Shown: one piece after another, positions 36,566-45,533 of the stretch | How the letters are laid out: each line of letters begins with the position of its first letter | How positions within the stretch are numbered: position 1 is the first letter of the stretch | Assembly: GCA_032027005.1 (NCBI GenBank) | Contig: JAVSMW010000012.1 | Span: forward strand, 109,313 to 173,312 | From: JAVSMW01 sp032027005 | GTDB taxonomy: Bacteria; Bacillota; Thermincolia; Thermincolales; UBA2595 | Reading direction: 5' to 3' | Length of the DNA: 64,000 bases | Position numbers and translations under genes: made by a program | The notes under the pieces: model-generated | Seen by the model: only the letters and a program-made list of their open reading frames with translations | Database searches by the model: none | What the model was told of the DNA's origin: nothing

Positions 36566-36830
36566 ATAAAAAACTTCTTCCATCCCAATAAGGACGAAAG
36601 AAGCTGTTCCGCGGTACCACCTTAATTCCGGAGGCATGAGGCATCCGGCTCTTGTGTGCTGTAACGGGCAAGCCCGGTATAACTTACTTAAAATTCAGCC
36701 ATACTGCTCCGGAGCGACTTCGAACACCGTTCCACCAGGGGATTTTGCAGCCGGTGAATCCCCCTCTCTGAGGGTTAGGTAATCCTACTCCTCTCCTTCG
36801 AGCGCATTTAGAAATATTCTAAAGAATATT
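36566..36830 (-). promoter_or_regulatory. T-box riboswitch leader of valS
   Basis: On the minus strand the conserved T-box sequence AAGGTGGTACCGCG lies at 36610-36623. It is followed by a terminator stem CTTCTTTCGTCC / GGATGGAAGAAG and TTTTTT (36566-36604). Upstream, 36640-36800 holds the Stem I region, with GGAGTAGGATTACC near its 5' end. Uncharged tRNA-Val should pair with the T-box and stop terminator formation. The specifier codon should be a Val codon; a GTC near 36720 is a candidate I cannot verify without folding. Confidence 0.9.
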
Positions 36831-36890
36831 TTATAACAAAATGGATGGAGTTGTCAACTTTTTATAACAAAATGGATGGAGTTGTCAACT
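36829..36890 (-). promoter_or_regulatory. Two tandem identical sigma-A promoters upstream of the valS T-box (31-bp duplication)
   Basis: 36829-36859 and 36860-36890 are perfect 31-bp direct repeats. Each holds, on the minus strand, TTGACA, 16 bases, TATAAA. The -35 elements are at 36852-36857 and 36883-36888; the -10 elements are at 36830-36835 and 36861-36866. The nearer copy would start just before the T-box leader. Confidence 0.75.
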
Positions 36891-37073
36891 CTCTGCAGTC
36901 GCGAGATGCAAGTTGCGAGTGGTGCTTTTTTGGGTTACAATATTTATCTTTTTATGGTGGATTTCAATATATTTTAATAGACGTTTGGAAAAGATAAAAT
37001 AGTACATTTTTAAGGTAGAAAAAAGCACTTAATGAAAACACCAACTAGGTTTTTTGGAAAGGAGCTGTTATCG

Positions 37074-38627
37074 TTGTTCTTCGGTAAGTTTCTGAAGTCA
37101 TCAAAAAAAGTATTAGCATATGAAAAAATGCGTTCATCGACCACCAGACACCAGGAAGTAAAGAAAAGCCTGGAGGAGAACGTTGAAGATATCCGTGAAT
37201 CAGTTGGCAGACCGGATGATCTTTTCATTCACCGAATTGAAGACGGGATCAAGACATTTGCAGTTATCATGTATTTTGAGGCCTTGGTCAACAATAATCT
37301 ACTCGGGCAGCAGGTGGTTGACCCTTTGAATAAATTTATTCAGTCGAAAACGGGCACAATTTCAGAAAACCAGGTAAAATTACTGCTGTCTGCATCCAAA
37401 TTCACAGAGACCAAAGATCTTCATAATGCTGTAGACTTGTTGCTGTCCGGAAATGCCCTTGTTTTGGTGCATAATTCACAAACCGTTTTTGCGGTTTCCC
37501 TGCCCGGCTTTCCCCGCCGGGCAATCGAAGAAGCCCCGACTGAAAAGATAGTTAAAGGTCCGCGGGAGGGTTTTACGGAAACCATCAATGACAACATTTC
37601 CATGCTCAGGCGCAGTATCAAGGATCCCAACTTCAGATTAGAAAAGTTGATTATCGGAGAAAGAACCAAAACAGAGGTTGCCGTAATCTACTTAAACGAC
37701 GTAGCCAACCCCGATATTGTAAAAGAAGTCCACAAGCGCCTGAAGCAGATAAAGATTGACGGTATTCTGGAAAGCGGCTACATAGCCGAGATGATCGCCG
37801 ACCGGCGGCTGACGCCGTTTCCCCTTGCCCAGGAAACAGAGCGGCCCGATAAAGTTGTTTCCGCAATCTTGGAGGGCAGAGTCGCCATCATGGTTGACAG
37901 GTCGGCGTTCAATATTATAGTACCGGTAACTTCCAACGAGTTTTACCAGTCATCGGAAGATTTTTATTTTAACTTTATTACCGGGACAGCAGTGAGGCTC
38001 ATCAGAGCAATTGGGACAATTATTGCTGTTACCCTGCCGGGATTTTACATTTCGATGGTATCGGTCAACCCCGAGTTGCTGCCTCCGTCCCTTGTACAAC
38101 TTGAAGCATCGGCACGGACCCAGATGCCGTTTCCGGCTGTGCTGGAAATTAGTTTAACCTTTTTTGCCTTTGAGATCTTAAGAGAGGCCAGTGTGAGGTT
38201 CCCGACCAATATCAACATGATCCTGGGCGTCGGCGGCGGCATCATCATGGGTATTGCCGCCATCAATGCGGGTCTCGTTTCCGGTATCACCGTTGCCATC
38301 GTAGTTTTCTGTACCCTGGGTACTTTTACCACATCCAATCCGGCCAAAGAACAGGCCTGGAGATGGGTGAGGTATCTTCTGTTTTTCGCCGGGGCCGCTT
38401 TTGGGCTTATGGGCGTTGTGGCTATGGGTGTAACGGTTCTGGCCCACATGGCCGGGTTAAAATCTTTTGGTGTCTCATATTTGGCGCCATGGGCTCCCCC
38501 TATGGCGGTGGATATCGTTGATGCACCGGTAAGACTGCCCTGGTGGCTCAGTTACAGGCGGCCGCCGACATACCGCCCGCAGCAGGAAGACAGATTGGGC
38601 AGAAATGAACGGGAGGATGAGGCGTGA
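37074..38627 (+). CDS. gerA: GerA-family spore germinant receptor subunit A
   Basis: About 517 residues from a TTG at 37074, which has GGAAAGGAG 9 bases upstream; an ATG at 37032 gives 14 more residues but no good ribosome site. The hydrophilic N-terminal domain (about 1-290, VGRPDDLFIHRIEDG, GFTETINDNISMLRRSIKDPN, IPVTSNEFYQSSEDFY) precedes a five-helix membrane domain (about 290-480) with LPGFYISMVSVNPELLP and PFPAVLEI. It senses germinants in the inner spore membrane with GerB and GerC. First gene of the only plus-strand operon in the window. Confidence 0.95.
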   Translation: MFFGKFLKSSKKVLAYEKMRSSTTRHQEVKKSLEENVEDIRESVGRPDDLFIHRIEDGIKTFAVIMYFEALVNNNLLGQQVVDPLNKFIQSKTGTISENQVKLLLSASKFTETKDLHNAVDLLLSGNALVLVHNSQTVFAVSLPGFPRRAIEEAPTEKIVKGPREGFTETINDNISMLRRSIKDPNFRLEKLIIGERTKTEVAVIYLNDVANPDIVKEVHKRLKQIKIDGILESGYIAEMIADRRLTPFPLAQETERPDKVVSAILEGRVAIMVDRSAFNIIVPVTSNEFYQSSEDFYFNFITGTAVRLIRAIGTIIAVTLPGFYISMVSVNPELLPPSLVQLEASARTQMPFPAVLEISLTFFAFEILREASVRFPTNINMILGVGGGIIMGIAAINAGLVSGITVAIVVFCTLGTFTTSNPAKEQAWRWVRYLLFFAGAAFGLMGVVAMGVTVLAHMAGLKSFGVSYLAPWAPPMAVDIVDAPVRLPWWLSYRRPPTYRPQQEDRLGRNEREDEA

Positions 38628-39724
38628 TGTTAAAAGAGAAGACCGGTATTAGTCCCGGACTCTTATTCATGGTAATGTATGTCAGTATGTTTGCCTATGG
38701 AATTATGCAGACGCTTTATGTGGCTGCAAAGTACATCGGAAATAACGGTTACTGGGCATTTCTGCTGGCATTTATCATTACTATTCCGGTCATAGCCTTA
38801 ATTTGCTTATTGGGAAATCGTTTTCCCAATAAGTCAATTATCCAGTACTTGCCTGAAATCTTTGGGACGATCATGGGGAAATTTTTGGGGTTTATTTACC
38901 TGGCCTTGATCATGGTCCTGATGTTGTGGGCCAGCAGGGCCATTTCCGAAGAAATCAGCGTGTATTTTTTGAACAGGACACCCATGTGGGCTTCGATGCT
39001 GCTTTTCCTGGTCGTTTCCACTTATGTGGCCCACCAGGGGATTGAAGGAGTGACCAGGCTGGCGGCATTCATCTTTCCGGTCACGTTTTTATTTGGTTTA
39101 GTGGCTCTACTGTTTTCATTTCAGAACTTTCAACTGGCCAACATCCGTCCGATCTTTTTAATTGACGGACTGAAAATACCTATTGGCTCTATTCATATGT
39201 TTTACCCATTTATACCGTTATTGACGGTATTAATAATATTCCCTTATCTGACGGAAAAACAAAAAGGCTTTAAAGTGGTAGCCGGAGCCACTGCCTTAGT
39301 TTTTGGGGTGATTTTCCTGGCAATTCTCAGCGGCATCGGTAACTACAGCGCACCCGGACTCTTACGATACAGTTGGGCGACCCTGGAACTGACCAGGAAG
39401 GCGAGCCTGCCATTTGTGCTGCAGACCTTCGGCCTGTTTTTTGCCGCCACCTGGCTGAGCCAAGCTCTGGTGGGGATAGGGTTCTTCTATTATGTCCTGT
39501 CAGAGGGTATGGCCGAACTGTTGAATGTGCTCAATTACAAGTGGTTTACCCTGATTCTTTTCCCTGTTACCTATTTGTTATTACTGCTGCCTTCCGGGGT
39601 GATCGATGTGCGTTATGTTTTCCCATACATCCGGGTCATAGGTTTTGCCCTGACCATCGGGCTGCCCCTGGTTGTATTAATTATGGCCCTTTTAAGAAAC
39701 CGGGGGGTTAAGAATGTCTCGTAA
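38624..39724 (+). CDS. gerB: GerB-family germinant receptor permease subunit
   Basis: 366 residues, ten membrane helices of the APC/amino-acid-permease fold, beginning (M)MLKEKTGISPGLLFMVMYVSMF. A GTG at 38624 or the adjacent ATG at 38627 may be used; either overlaps the gerA stop. GerB is thought to carry the germinant-binding pocket. It overlaps gerC by 11 bp. Confidence 0.94.
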   Translation: MMLKEKTGISPGLLFMVMYVSMFAYGIMQTLYVAAKYIGNNGYWAFLLAFIITIPVIALICLLGNRFPNKSIIQYLPEIFGTIMGKFLGFIYLALIMVLMLWASRAISEEISVYFLNRTPMWASMLLFLVVSTYVAHQGIEGVTRLAAFIFPVTFLFGLVALLFSFQNFQLANIRPIFLIDGLKIPIGSIHMFYPFIPLLTVLIIFPYLTEKQKGFKVVAGATALVFGVIFLAILSGIGNYSAPGLLRYSWATLELTRKASLPFVLQTFGLFFAATWLSQALVGIGFFYYVLSEGMAELLNVLNYKWFTLILFPVTYLLLLLPSGVIDVRYVFPYIRVIGFALTIGLPLVVLIMALLRNRGVKNVS

Positions 39725-40829
39725 GTTGTTAGGTTTTGCCGCCTTAATATTGTTAATTCCGTTATTGGCCGGATGTTGGGATGTTGAAGAAATCCCCCGC
39801 CGGGGGATAGCAAATGCCGTTTTTTTTGATACCGGAAACCCTAAAAAGTTTAAGATGGGCGTTTCTTTGAATGTTCCCGGTACTGCTGTACCTCCTAATG
39901 TAGGGACAATCCAGCAATTTGCGAAACGCAATTACGTTATATCCGGAGAAGGAGATTCCATGGTTAATGCCTGGACTGAGGTTCAGTCCAATACCGAGAG
40001 GGATATTTTCTTCGGGCAGACCAGAGCCATAATAATATCCCAGAAATTTGCCAGGCAGAATATCGGGGATGTTCTGGATTTTATCGGGCGGATCCCGCTG
40101 GTACCGCCGAATACTAATGTTTTAATGTCAAAAACCGACCCCGCCAAACTTTTGGACATGAAAAATACATCCAACGACCTGCCCGGCAACTATATCGACT
40201 TTTATTTCCGCTCGCCCTTTAAGAGGTCACTGGCCATTCCCGTCGATTTATGGAGGGTCAATGCCATTATCGACAAAAAAGCAGGTGATCCGTATATCCC
40301 TGTAATTGAACAATCGCAGCACAACTACAAAATTGCCGGCACAGCGTTATTTTCCAAGAACCGTTTTGTCGCTGAGTTAAATCTTGATGAGACCCAAACC
40401 CTTGCCTTACTCCGAGGTACAGATGTGGGATACCAGACAATACCCTTGGGGCAAAACAAGTATTCTGCATTTAAAAATGTACGTTCAAAAACTAAAATAA
40501 CACCCAAAATTTCATCAGACGGAACAGTTACCTTTAATATTACAACAGATATCCAGGGAGTTCTGATAGAGAGCGTGCCTCACCGGGAAATTGACATGGA
40601 TGAAAAAAAGGTTATCGCACAAAAAGCTGAGGCACTGTTGAAAGGGAAAATCATTAATCTGATAGCCAAACTGCAGAGGCTCGTTTCAGACCCTGTGGGT
40701 TTTGGGGATAAAATCAGGATCGAATATCCTAAGCACTGGAAGAACATCGACTGGTACACAGTTTATCCGGGAGCGAAATTCAATGTGGATACTAAGTTTA
40801 CGTTAAAAGAAACGGGATTATTCAGATAA
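39714..40829 (+). CDS. gerC: GerC-family germinant receptor lipoprotein, copy 1
   Basis: 371 residues. Signal peptide with lipobox LLAGC (Cys about residue 20), then CWDVEEIPRRGIANAVFFD, typical of Ger(x)C lipoproteins. The rest is the three-domain GerC ectodomain ending FTLKETGLFR. It anchors to the outer face of the spore inner membrane. It is the same length as the following copy and aligns with it without gaps. Confidence 0.95.
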   Translation: MSRKLLGFAALILLIPLLAGCWDVEEIPRRGIANAVFFDTGNPKKFKMGVSLNVPGTAVPPNVGTIQQFAKRNYVISGEGDSMVNAWTEVQSNTERDIFFGQTRAIIISQKFARQNIGDVLDFIGRIPLVPPNTNVLMSKTDPAKLLDMKNTSNDLPGNYIDFYFRSPFKRSLAIPVDLWRVNAIIDKKAGDPYIPVIEQSQHNYKIAGTALFSKNRFVAELNLDETQTLALLRGTDVGYQTIPLGQNKYSAFKNVRSKTKITPKISSDGTVTFNITTDIQGVLIESVPHREIDMDEKKVIAQKAEALLKGKIINLIAKLQRLVSDPVGFGDKIRIEYPKHWKNIDWYTVYPGAKFNVDTKFTLKETGLFR

Positions 40830-40866
40830 CAGAGAAGACAGGTGATGGAAGCGAGGTGGCAGAAAA

Positions 40867-41982
40867 GTGCTGCGCAGAGTTTCGATTTTTGTGATTATAA
40901 TATTGGTCCTGCCATATTTAACAGGATGTTGGGATGTCGAGGAAATTCCCCGCCGGGGGATAGCAAACGCAGTTTATTTTGACGCCGGAAATCCTAAAAA
41001 GTTCAAAATCGGTGTTGCCTTAAATGTTCCCGGTACCGCAATACCTCCGAATGTCGGGACGACCCAGCAGTTCGAAAAACGAAATTTCGTTATATCCGGA
41101 GAAGGTGATTCCATCCTTGAAGCCTGGACCGAGGTCCAGGCCAATACCGAGAGAAACATTTTCTTCGGGCAGGTCAGGGCTGTTGTTATGTCAGAGAAAT
41201 TTGCCAGGCAGGATATCAAGGATATGTTGGATTTTATCGGGCGAGTACCGCTAGTCCCGCCAAATACCAATGTTCTGGTGACTAAAGCGGACCCGGCAAA
41301 ACTGTTGGACTTGAAGAATACTTCCAATGAACTGCCGGGCAATTACATTGATTTTTATTTTCGTTCGCCCTTTAAGAGGTCTTCGGCCATCCCCATTGAT
41401 TTATGGAGGGTTAATGCTATTTTGGACAATAAAACCGGCCATCCTTATATCCCCATGGTTGAAGTATCACAAAACAGCTATAAAATTGCGGGCACGGCGG
41501 TGTTTTCCCGCAACCGTTTTGCTGATGCCTTAAGTTTGGACGAGACACAAACCCTCGCCTTGGTCAGGGGAACAGATGTAGGATATCAGAAAATACCGCT
41601 TGGAGGAAACCAGTATGCAGCATTTAAAAATGTGCGTTCAGAAACCAAACTGACACCAAAGATATCGCCCGACGGAATGGTCTCATTTAATGTAAACACA
41701 AATATCCAGGGAATTCTAGTAGAGATCGTCCCGCACCGGGAAATAAGCATAAAGCAAAGAAAACTAATAGAGAGACAGGCAGCGGTACTGCTCAAAAGAA
41801 AATTTGCGAGCCTGATCACCAAACTACAGAGTCTCAACTCCGACCCTGCGGGTTTTGCAGATAAAATCAGGATTGAATATCCCCAACAATGGAAAACTTT
41901 AGACTGGGATAAAGTATATCCAGGCACCAGGTTTAACGTCAATACGAAGTTTACAGTAAAAGAAACGGGATTATTCAGGTAA
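40867..41982 (+). CDS. gerC: GerC-family germinant receptor lipoprotein, copy 2
   Basis: 371 residues from a GTG at 40867 (GAGGTGG site upstream). Lipobox LTGC, then CWDVEEIPRRGIANAVYFDAG. It aligns with copy 1 end to end without gaps and by eye about three-quarters of positions are the same, so it is a tandem duplication with later divergence spread over the whole length. It ends FTVKETGLFR. It may give the receptor a second lipoprotein or let it assemble in two forms. Confidence 0.95.
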   Translation: MLRRVSIFVIIILVLPYLTGCWDVEEIPRRGIANAVYFDAGNPKKFKIGVALNVPGTAIPPNVGTTQQFEKRNFVISGEGDSILEAWTEVQANTERNIFFGQVRAVVMSEKFARQDIKDMLDFIGRVPLVPPNTNVLVTKADPAKLLDLKNTSNELPGNYIDFYFRSPFKRSSAIPIDLWRVNAILDNKTGHPYIPMVEVSQNSYKIAGTAVFSRNRFADALSLDETQTLALVRGTDVGYQKIPLGGNQYAAFKNVRSETKLTPKISPDGMVSFNVNTNIQGILVEIVPHREISIKQRKLIERQAAVLLKRKFASLITKLQSLNSDPAGFADKIRIEYPQQWKTLDWDKVYPGTRFNVNTKFTVKETGLFR

Positions 41983-42119
41983 ATTAGGTCGATGATTCTT
42001 TTTCAAGCAGTTTTACCTGGTTAAAAACGATGGGACATCCCTTTGTTTACTTTAGCTCCGGCTGCCTTTAGTTTCTAGAGTCACAAAGCTGTCTACTCTA
42101 CCCGCTCACCGCTTTCCAT

Positions 42120-42533
42120 TCACTGTCCCAGGTATCTCCTCCGCACCCTGGCCCGCCGGGAAAACCTCAGGTTGACGCCGGATACTCCCCCGATCGCTCC
42201 GGCGAGGAGCAATCCGGCCATAAAAACGGTGCTGGCAGAAAAATCAGCAGAGGCGGGAAATAAGATTGCTTTAGCGACAAGGACAATTACACCGTACACT
42301 AAGGCCGTCAGTGCGCCGTGCAACCATCCCAGGTTACCGGCAGTCATCCCGCTGCTCAGCCCGCCCAGCAATACGCTGGCCATCGCCACAGCAATAAAGG
42401 CATAAGGCAGGTAGACCACCTCTTGACTGACAGCAGCGCTATAGACTATTAGCCCACTGCAGCCGACGGCAGTTATGATGAGGGCGGTTTTGCCGCCGGC
42501 GGTTAGGGTATCAAGCAATAACCGCAAGTTCAT
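42120..42533 (-). CDS. TIGR04086 family membrane protein
   Basis: About 137 residues from the ATG at 42533 (GGAGG 8 bases upstream; the GTG at 42542 lies in the ribosome site). Four membrane helices are seen, with GGLSSGMTAGNLGWLHGALTALVYG and LLLAGAIGGVSGVNL, matching the TIGR04086 (YrzE-like) family. The function is unknown. A basic tail ends RRARVRRRYLGQ. It is transcribed toward the ger operon; I see no clear terminator in the 137 bp between them. Confidence 0.8.
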   Translation of the reverse strand: MNLRLLLDTLTAGGKTALIITAVGCSGLIVYSAAVSQEVVYLPYAFIAVAMASVLLGGLSSGMTAGNLGWLHGALTALVYGVIVLVAKAILFPASADFSASTVFMAGLLLAGAIGGVSGVNLRFSRRARVRRRYLGQ

Positions 42534-42649
42534 AATGCACACCTCCAGCGTTTCTGATTGTGCACCAGCGATGCACCATATCTAAATACTATGCCGGAAT
42601 AGGCGAAAACATGCCGCCGGGAGCGCAGAGTTCTTTGTTTTCTCTGCCA

Positions 42650-43036
42650 CTAATCTATCACAATCACATTCGTACCCAAGGCCGCATCATCTATCTGGAC
42701 CTGCCGGGGAATCGTCAAGTAGAGCACCTGGCGGCCAAAGACATTGCCGGAAAACCTGCTGTCATTGCCCTCGCTTTCTCTGCGAAACTGATTGATGACA
42801 AAGTCTTTTGACCGGTATAGGAGAATACTGCGCGGGAACTGCAGGTAATCCTTTAGCAACGCCCGATAAAAATCTTTTCTTACTGAAAGACCGCCATGAG
42901 ACTGTCTGGGATTCAAGGAGAAATAGTCAAATAAACGGGTGGCCAGCCCCATATCCCAATTCTTATAAAAAGCTGCTGCAGATGCAAGTATTTCCTTTAC
43001 TTTGGTCAGCCGATTACATTCAAGCACGTTCATCAT
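42650..43036 (-). pseudogene. Decayed ABC-transporter ATPase (YtrB-like), Walker A lost
   Basis: 128 codons still open, but only pieces of an ABC ATPase remain. MNVLECNRLTKV matches the very start of such proteins. KEILASAAAFYKNWDMGLATRLFDYFSLNP matches the helical region before the signature. RKDFYRALLKDYLQFPRSILL matches the region after Walker B. The P-loop, Q-loop, signature and Walker B are all missing, so three fragments are joined by in-frame deletions. The end (about 80-128) is not recognisable. It overlaps the GntR gene by 4 bp, as the intact ATPase gene normally would. Confidence 0.7.
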
Positions 43037-43431
43037 CCGTTTCCTCCACTTTGCTTATTGAAATTTTTTATCATCTTAATTAATTCATCTTCACCAACCT
43101 GTAAACGTTTTGCTTCCAAGACCAGTTCCAGAACCATATTTTTTAGAGTTTCGTTTTTTCGTTTTTTGAGTATGTTTTGTTTGGCACCAGGAGCTACAAA
43201 CATACCGATACCCCGCCTTTTATAAAGGATGTTCTCATCGGCCAGGATATTCAATCCTTTTGCTGCAGTAGCCGGATTGATGTTAAACATTTCGGCCAAT
43301 TGATATTGAGAATATATCTTCTCATCACCCTGAATGTTATCGCATAATATTTCTGTCTCCAGCCACTCCGCAATTTGCATGTATATCGGCTTCATGCCTT
43401 CGGTATCAAGTTTCGTTGCCCCCACCTCCAC
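43033..43431 (-). CDS. GntR/YtrA-family transcriptional regulator
   Basis: About 120-132 residues. The N-terminal winged helix has PIYMQIAEWLETEI, YSQYQLAEMFNINPATAAKGLNILADENILYKRRGIGMFV, followed by the short YtrA-type dimerisation helices with no large effector domain. The start is unclear among GTG 43431, GTG 43425 and ATG 43395; the conserved KLD before MKPIY favours one of the GTGs. YtrA regulators usually repress their own operon with an ABC transporter; here the next gene is a decayed ABC ATPase. Confidence 0.88.
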   Translation of the reverse strand: MEVGATKLDTEGMKPIYMQIAEWLETEILCDNIQGDEKIYSQYQLAEMFNINPATAAKGLNILADENILYKRRGIGMFVAPGAKQNILKKRKNETLKNMVLELVLEAKRLQVGEDELIKMIKNFNKQSGGNG

Positions 43432-43440
43432 AAAAAAAGC

Positions 43441-43478
43441 GTGATATAGTGCATTACTGTTGTAATGTACTATATCAC
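43441..43478 (-). promoter_or_regulatory. Palindromic operator for the GntR/YtrA regulator
   Basis: GTGATATAGTGCATTAC, 4 bases, GTAATGTACTATATCAC: two 17-base arms with one mismatch. It lies 10 bp before the regulator's likely start, where its promoter must be, so it is probably the autoregulatory site. Confidence 0.8.
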
Positions 43479-43560
43479 ACGTAAAGAAAGAAATCAATAT
43501 GGCGAGATAAAAAACGGCCAGGCAAGTGACTGACCGTCCGTTAGGGGTTAACCTTCATTC

Positions 43561-44559
43561 CTATACTTTTAATCCTATCACTAAAAACAAAAACAAACTG
43601 TAAAAGGCCCCTCCCAGGAGCAGTGTATAGGCCCGCAGGTAGCCTTTCAAAGACAAGAACAGCAGCACCATGGCGGCCGAAGACAGGACGACCAGAGCAC
43701 AGGTCAGTGCTGTGGTATTGAGCACCCAGGGTGTCATGGCAATGCCGATAGCAGGAATGATGGAACTCTGAAACACCATGGCTCCTGTGATATTACCCAG
43801 GGCCAGGGTATCTTTACCCCGGCTGACCCAGATTACACTGTTAAACTTCTCAGGCAATTCAGTGGCAATCGGCGTAATAATAACCGAAAGGATAAAGGGG
43901 TTAACATTATACATTCCGGCTATTGTCTCCATGGAATGGACGAAAAGTTCGGCCCCCCCGATAATTCCCGCGATGGCAACTGCGACTTGCAGAAAAATAA
44001 AGCGGAATCTTGGCAGAGCAGCTGATTTGCAGAAAATTAAAGGGTTTAGATCCTCTCCCTCTACACATTCGCCGCTGGTAATTGTTTTATAAGCATAAAA
44101 GATATAAGCACACACTAACCCCACTGCCACAATAAGTTTATATTCGTGCCGGCTCAGGAAAGCAGACATGATGGCCATTGCATAAACTGTCAGGAAAAAC
44201 CTCAAATCCCTTTTCATCACCTTATCATCAATGGCCATAGTTGCCCTTCTCCTGCCCATTAAGGCAAATATCAGGGCGGCCGTTCCTGTGACGAACAGGG
44301 CCAGAGTACCCAGCATAAAAGGTGCACCCAAAATTGCCCCTACCCCGATTTCTTTTTGGGCTTCACTGGCCCCAAAGCCGATGGCAATAATGGGAACCAG
44401 GGTTTCCGGCAGAGCCGTGCCAACTGCTGCCAAAATGCTGCCAACAGCACCTTCAGACAGTTTCAGCCTGCGGCCCAGCCATTCGATCCCATTAGTAAAA
44501 AGTTCGGCACTTATCAGGATAATCCCCAGACCCACCAGCAGTGCACCAATGTTAAGCAT
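43561..44559 (-). CDS. Sodium/calcium exchanger (CaCA) family membrane protein
   Basis: 332 residues, about ten membrane helices in two inverted halves. The two alpha repeats are seen as GSILAAVGTALPETLVPIIAIGFG (about 40-63) and SVIITPIATELPEKFNSVIWV (about 225-245), each with the acidic residue needed for ion binding. Family members exchange Na+ or H+ for Ca2+. It appears monocistronic. Ion specificity cannot be told. Confidence 0.9.
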   Translation of the reverse strand: MLNIGALLVGLGIILISAELFTNGIEWLGRRLKLSEGAVGSILAAVGTALPETLVPIIAIGFGASEAQKEIGVGAILGAPFMLGTLALFVTGTAALIFALMGRRRATMAIDDKVMKRDLRFFLTVYAMAIMSAFLSRHEYKLIVAVGLVCAYIFYAYKTITSGECVEGEDLNPLIFCKSAALPRFRFIFLQVAVAIAGIIGGAELFVHSMETIAGMYNVNPFILSVIITPIATELPEKFNSVIWVSRGKDTLALGNITGAMVFQSSIIPAIGIAMTPWVLNTTALTCALVVLSSAAMVLLFLSLKGYLRAYTLLLGGAFYSLFLFLVIGLKV

Positions 44560-44896
44560 TTATACACCTCATTTCGTCACATATTCTAAAATATGCACCT
44601 GCGGCGGTTTTAATACCGTTAAACTAAAAAGACGCGTCTTGCTTTATTGACATCGCGCATGATTTTCATGTTCTACAACATTAAAAACATACCACAGAGA
44701 ACACAGAGACACGGAGAAATACTGATAAAAACAAAATATCTAAAATAATACCACAGAGACGTAGAAAAATGTCATGCCTATTAAAAAAACTTCTAATTTA
44801 CAATTTGAGGAAGATTACTCCTGAAGCTTAAAAGGAGCATTCTGTCTCTGTGCCTCTGTGCGCTCTGTGGTATCGTTTTCCATTCCTCAAATTGAA
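44560..44896. repeat. 337-bp gap with an inverted set of CACAGAG repeats
   Basis: Three units: ATACCACAGAGAACACAGAG onward at 44690-44716, ATACCACAGAGACGTAGAAA at 44749-44768, and CTCTGTGCCTCTGTGCGCTC onward at 44845-44872 in reverse orientation. Transcribed as one RNA the outer units could pair. No gene is present. Confidence 0.7.
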
Positions 44897-44928
44897 ACAA
44901 AAAAGAGCGCACTTCTGCACTCTTTTCG
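44897..44928 (-). terminator. Terminator after engB
   Basis: On the minus strand AAAAGAGTGC-AGAAGT-GCGCTCTTTTTTG: 10-bp stem with one G-U pair and a T run, directly after the engB stop. Confidence 0.8.
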
Positions 44929-45531
44929 TTACTCATCTAAAGTTGCTTGGTTTAAATGCCGGGCCAAGATACCCCACAGTTCATCTTTGCCTTGGCCGGT
45001 CTCGGCCGAGAACAGCACAACTGGGGTTTCCGGCATAGGATTAAGGGTTTCCCGAATCAATTGCGAATGTTTATGCCATTTTCCCCGGGGGATTTTATCA
45101 GCCTTAGTGACTGCTACAACAGTAGGCAGACCAAAATGCTTTAGCCACTCATGCATTTCCACATCATCTTTGGTGGGGGCATGCCTGATATCTATCAAAT
45201 GCACTACAGCTCTTAAATTAGGCCGGTTCAGCAAGTACCCTTCTATCATCTTACCCCATTGGGCTTTGATATCTTTGGACACCTTGGCAAAACCGTAGCC
45301 TGGTAAATCCACAAAATAAAAACTGCCGTTAATATGATAAAAGTTCAACAACCTGGTCTTCCCGGGGCTGCCGCTGGTTCTGGCCAAGGCCTTTCGATTC
45401 AGCAATTTATTGATTAGTGAGGACTTGCCTACATTTGACCTGCCGGCAAAAGCAATCTCCGGCTGTTCTCCTTCCGGATACTGTTTGGGTCCCGGTGCGC
45501 TGATAACATATTCTGCCGAAACTATGTGCAA
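44929..45531 (-). CDS. engB: Ribosome biogenesis GTPase EngB/YsxC
   Basis: 200 residues. G1 AGRSNVGKSS, G3 DLPGYG and G4 VTKADK of the TrmE-Era-EngA-EngB family. EngB helps 50S subunit assembly. The start is TTG at 45531, 2 bp after the lonA stop, with AAGGGGG as ribosome site inside the lonA end. lonA-engB is a standard Firmicute pair. Confidence 0.96.
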   Translation of the reverse strand: MHIVSAEYVISAPGPKQYPEGEQPEIAFAGRSNVGKSSLINKLLNRKALARTSGSPGKTRLLNFYHINGSFYFVDLPGYGFAKVSKDIKAQWGKMIEGYLLNRPNLRAVVHLIDIRHAPTKDDVEMHEWLKHFGLPTVVAVTKADKIPRGKWHKHSQLIRETLNPMPETPVVLFSAETGQGKDELWGILARHLNQATLDE

Positions 45532-45533
45532 TA

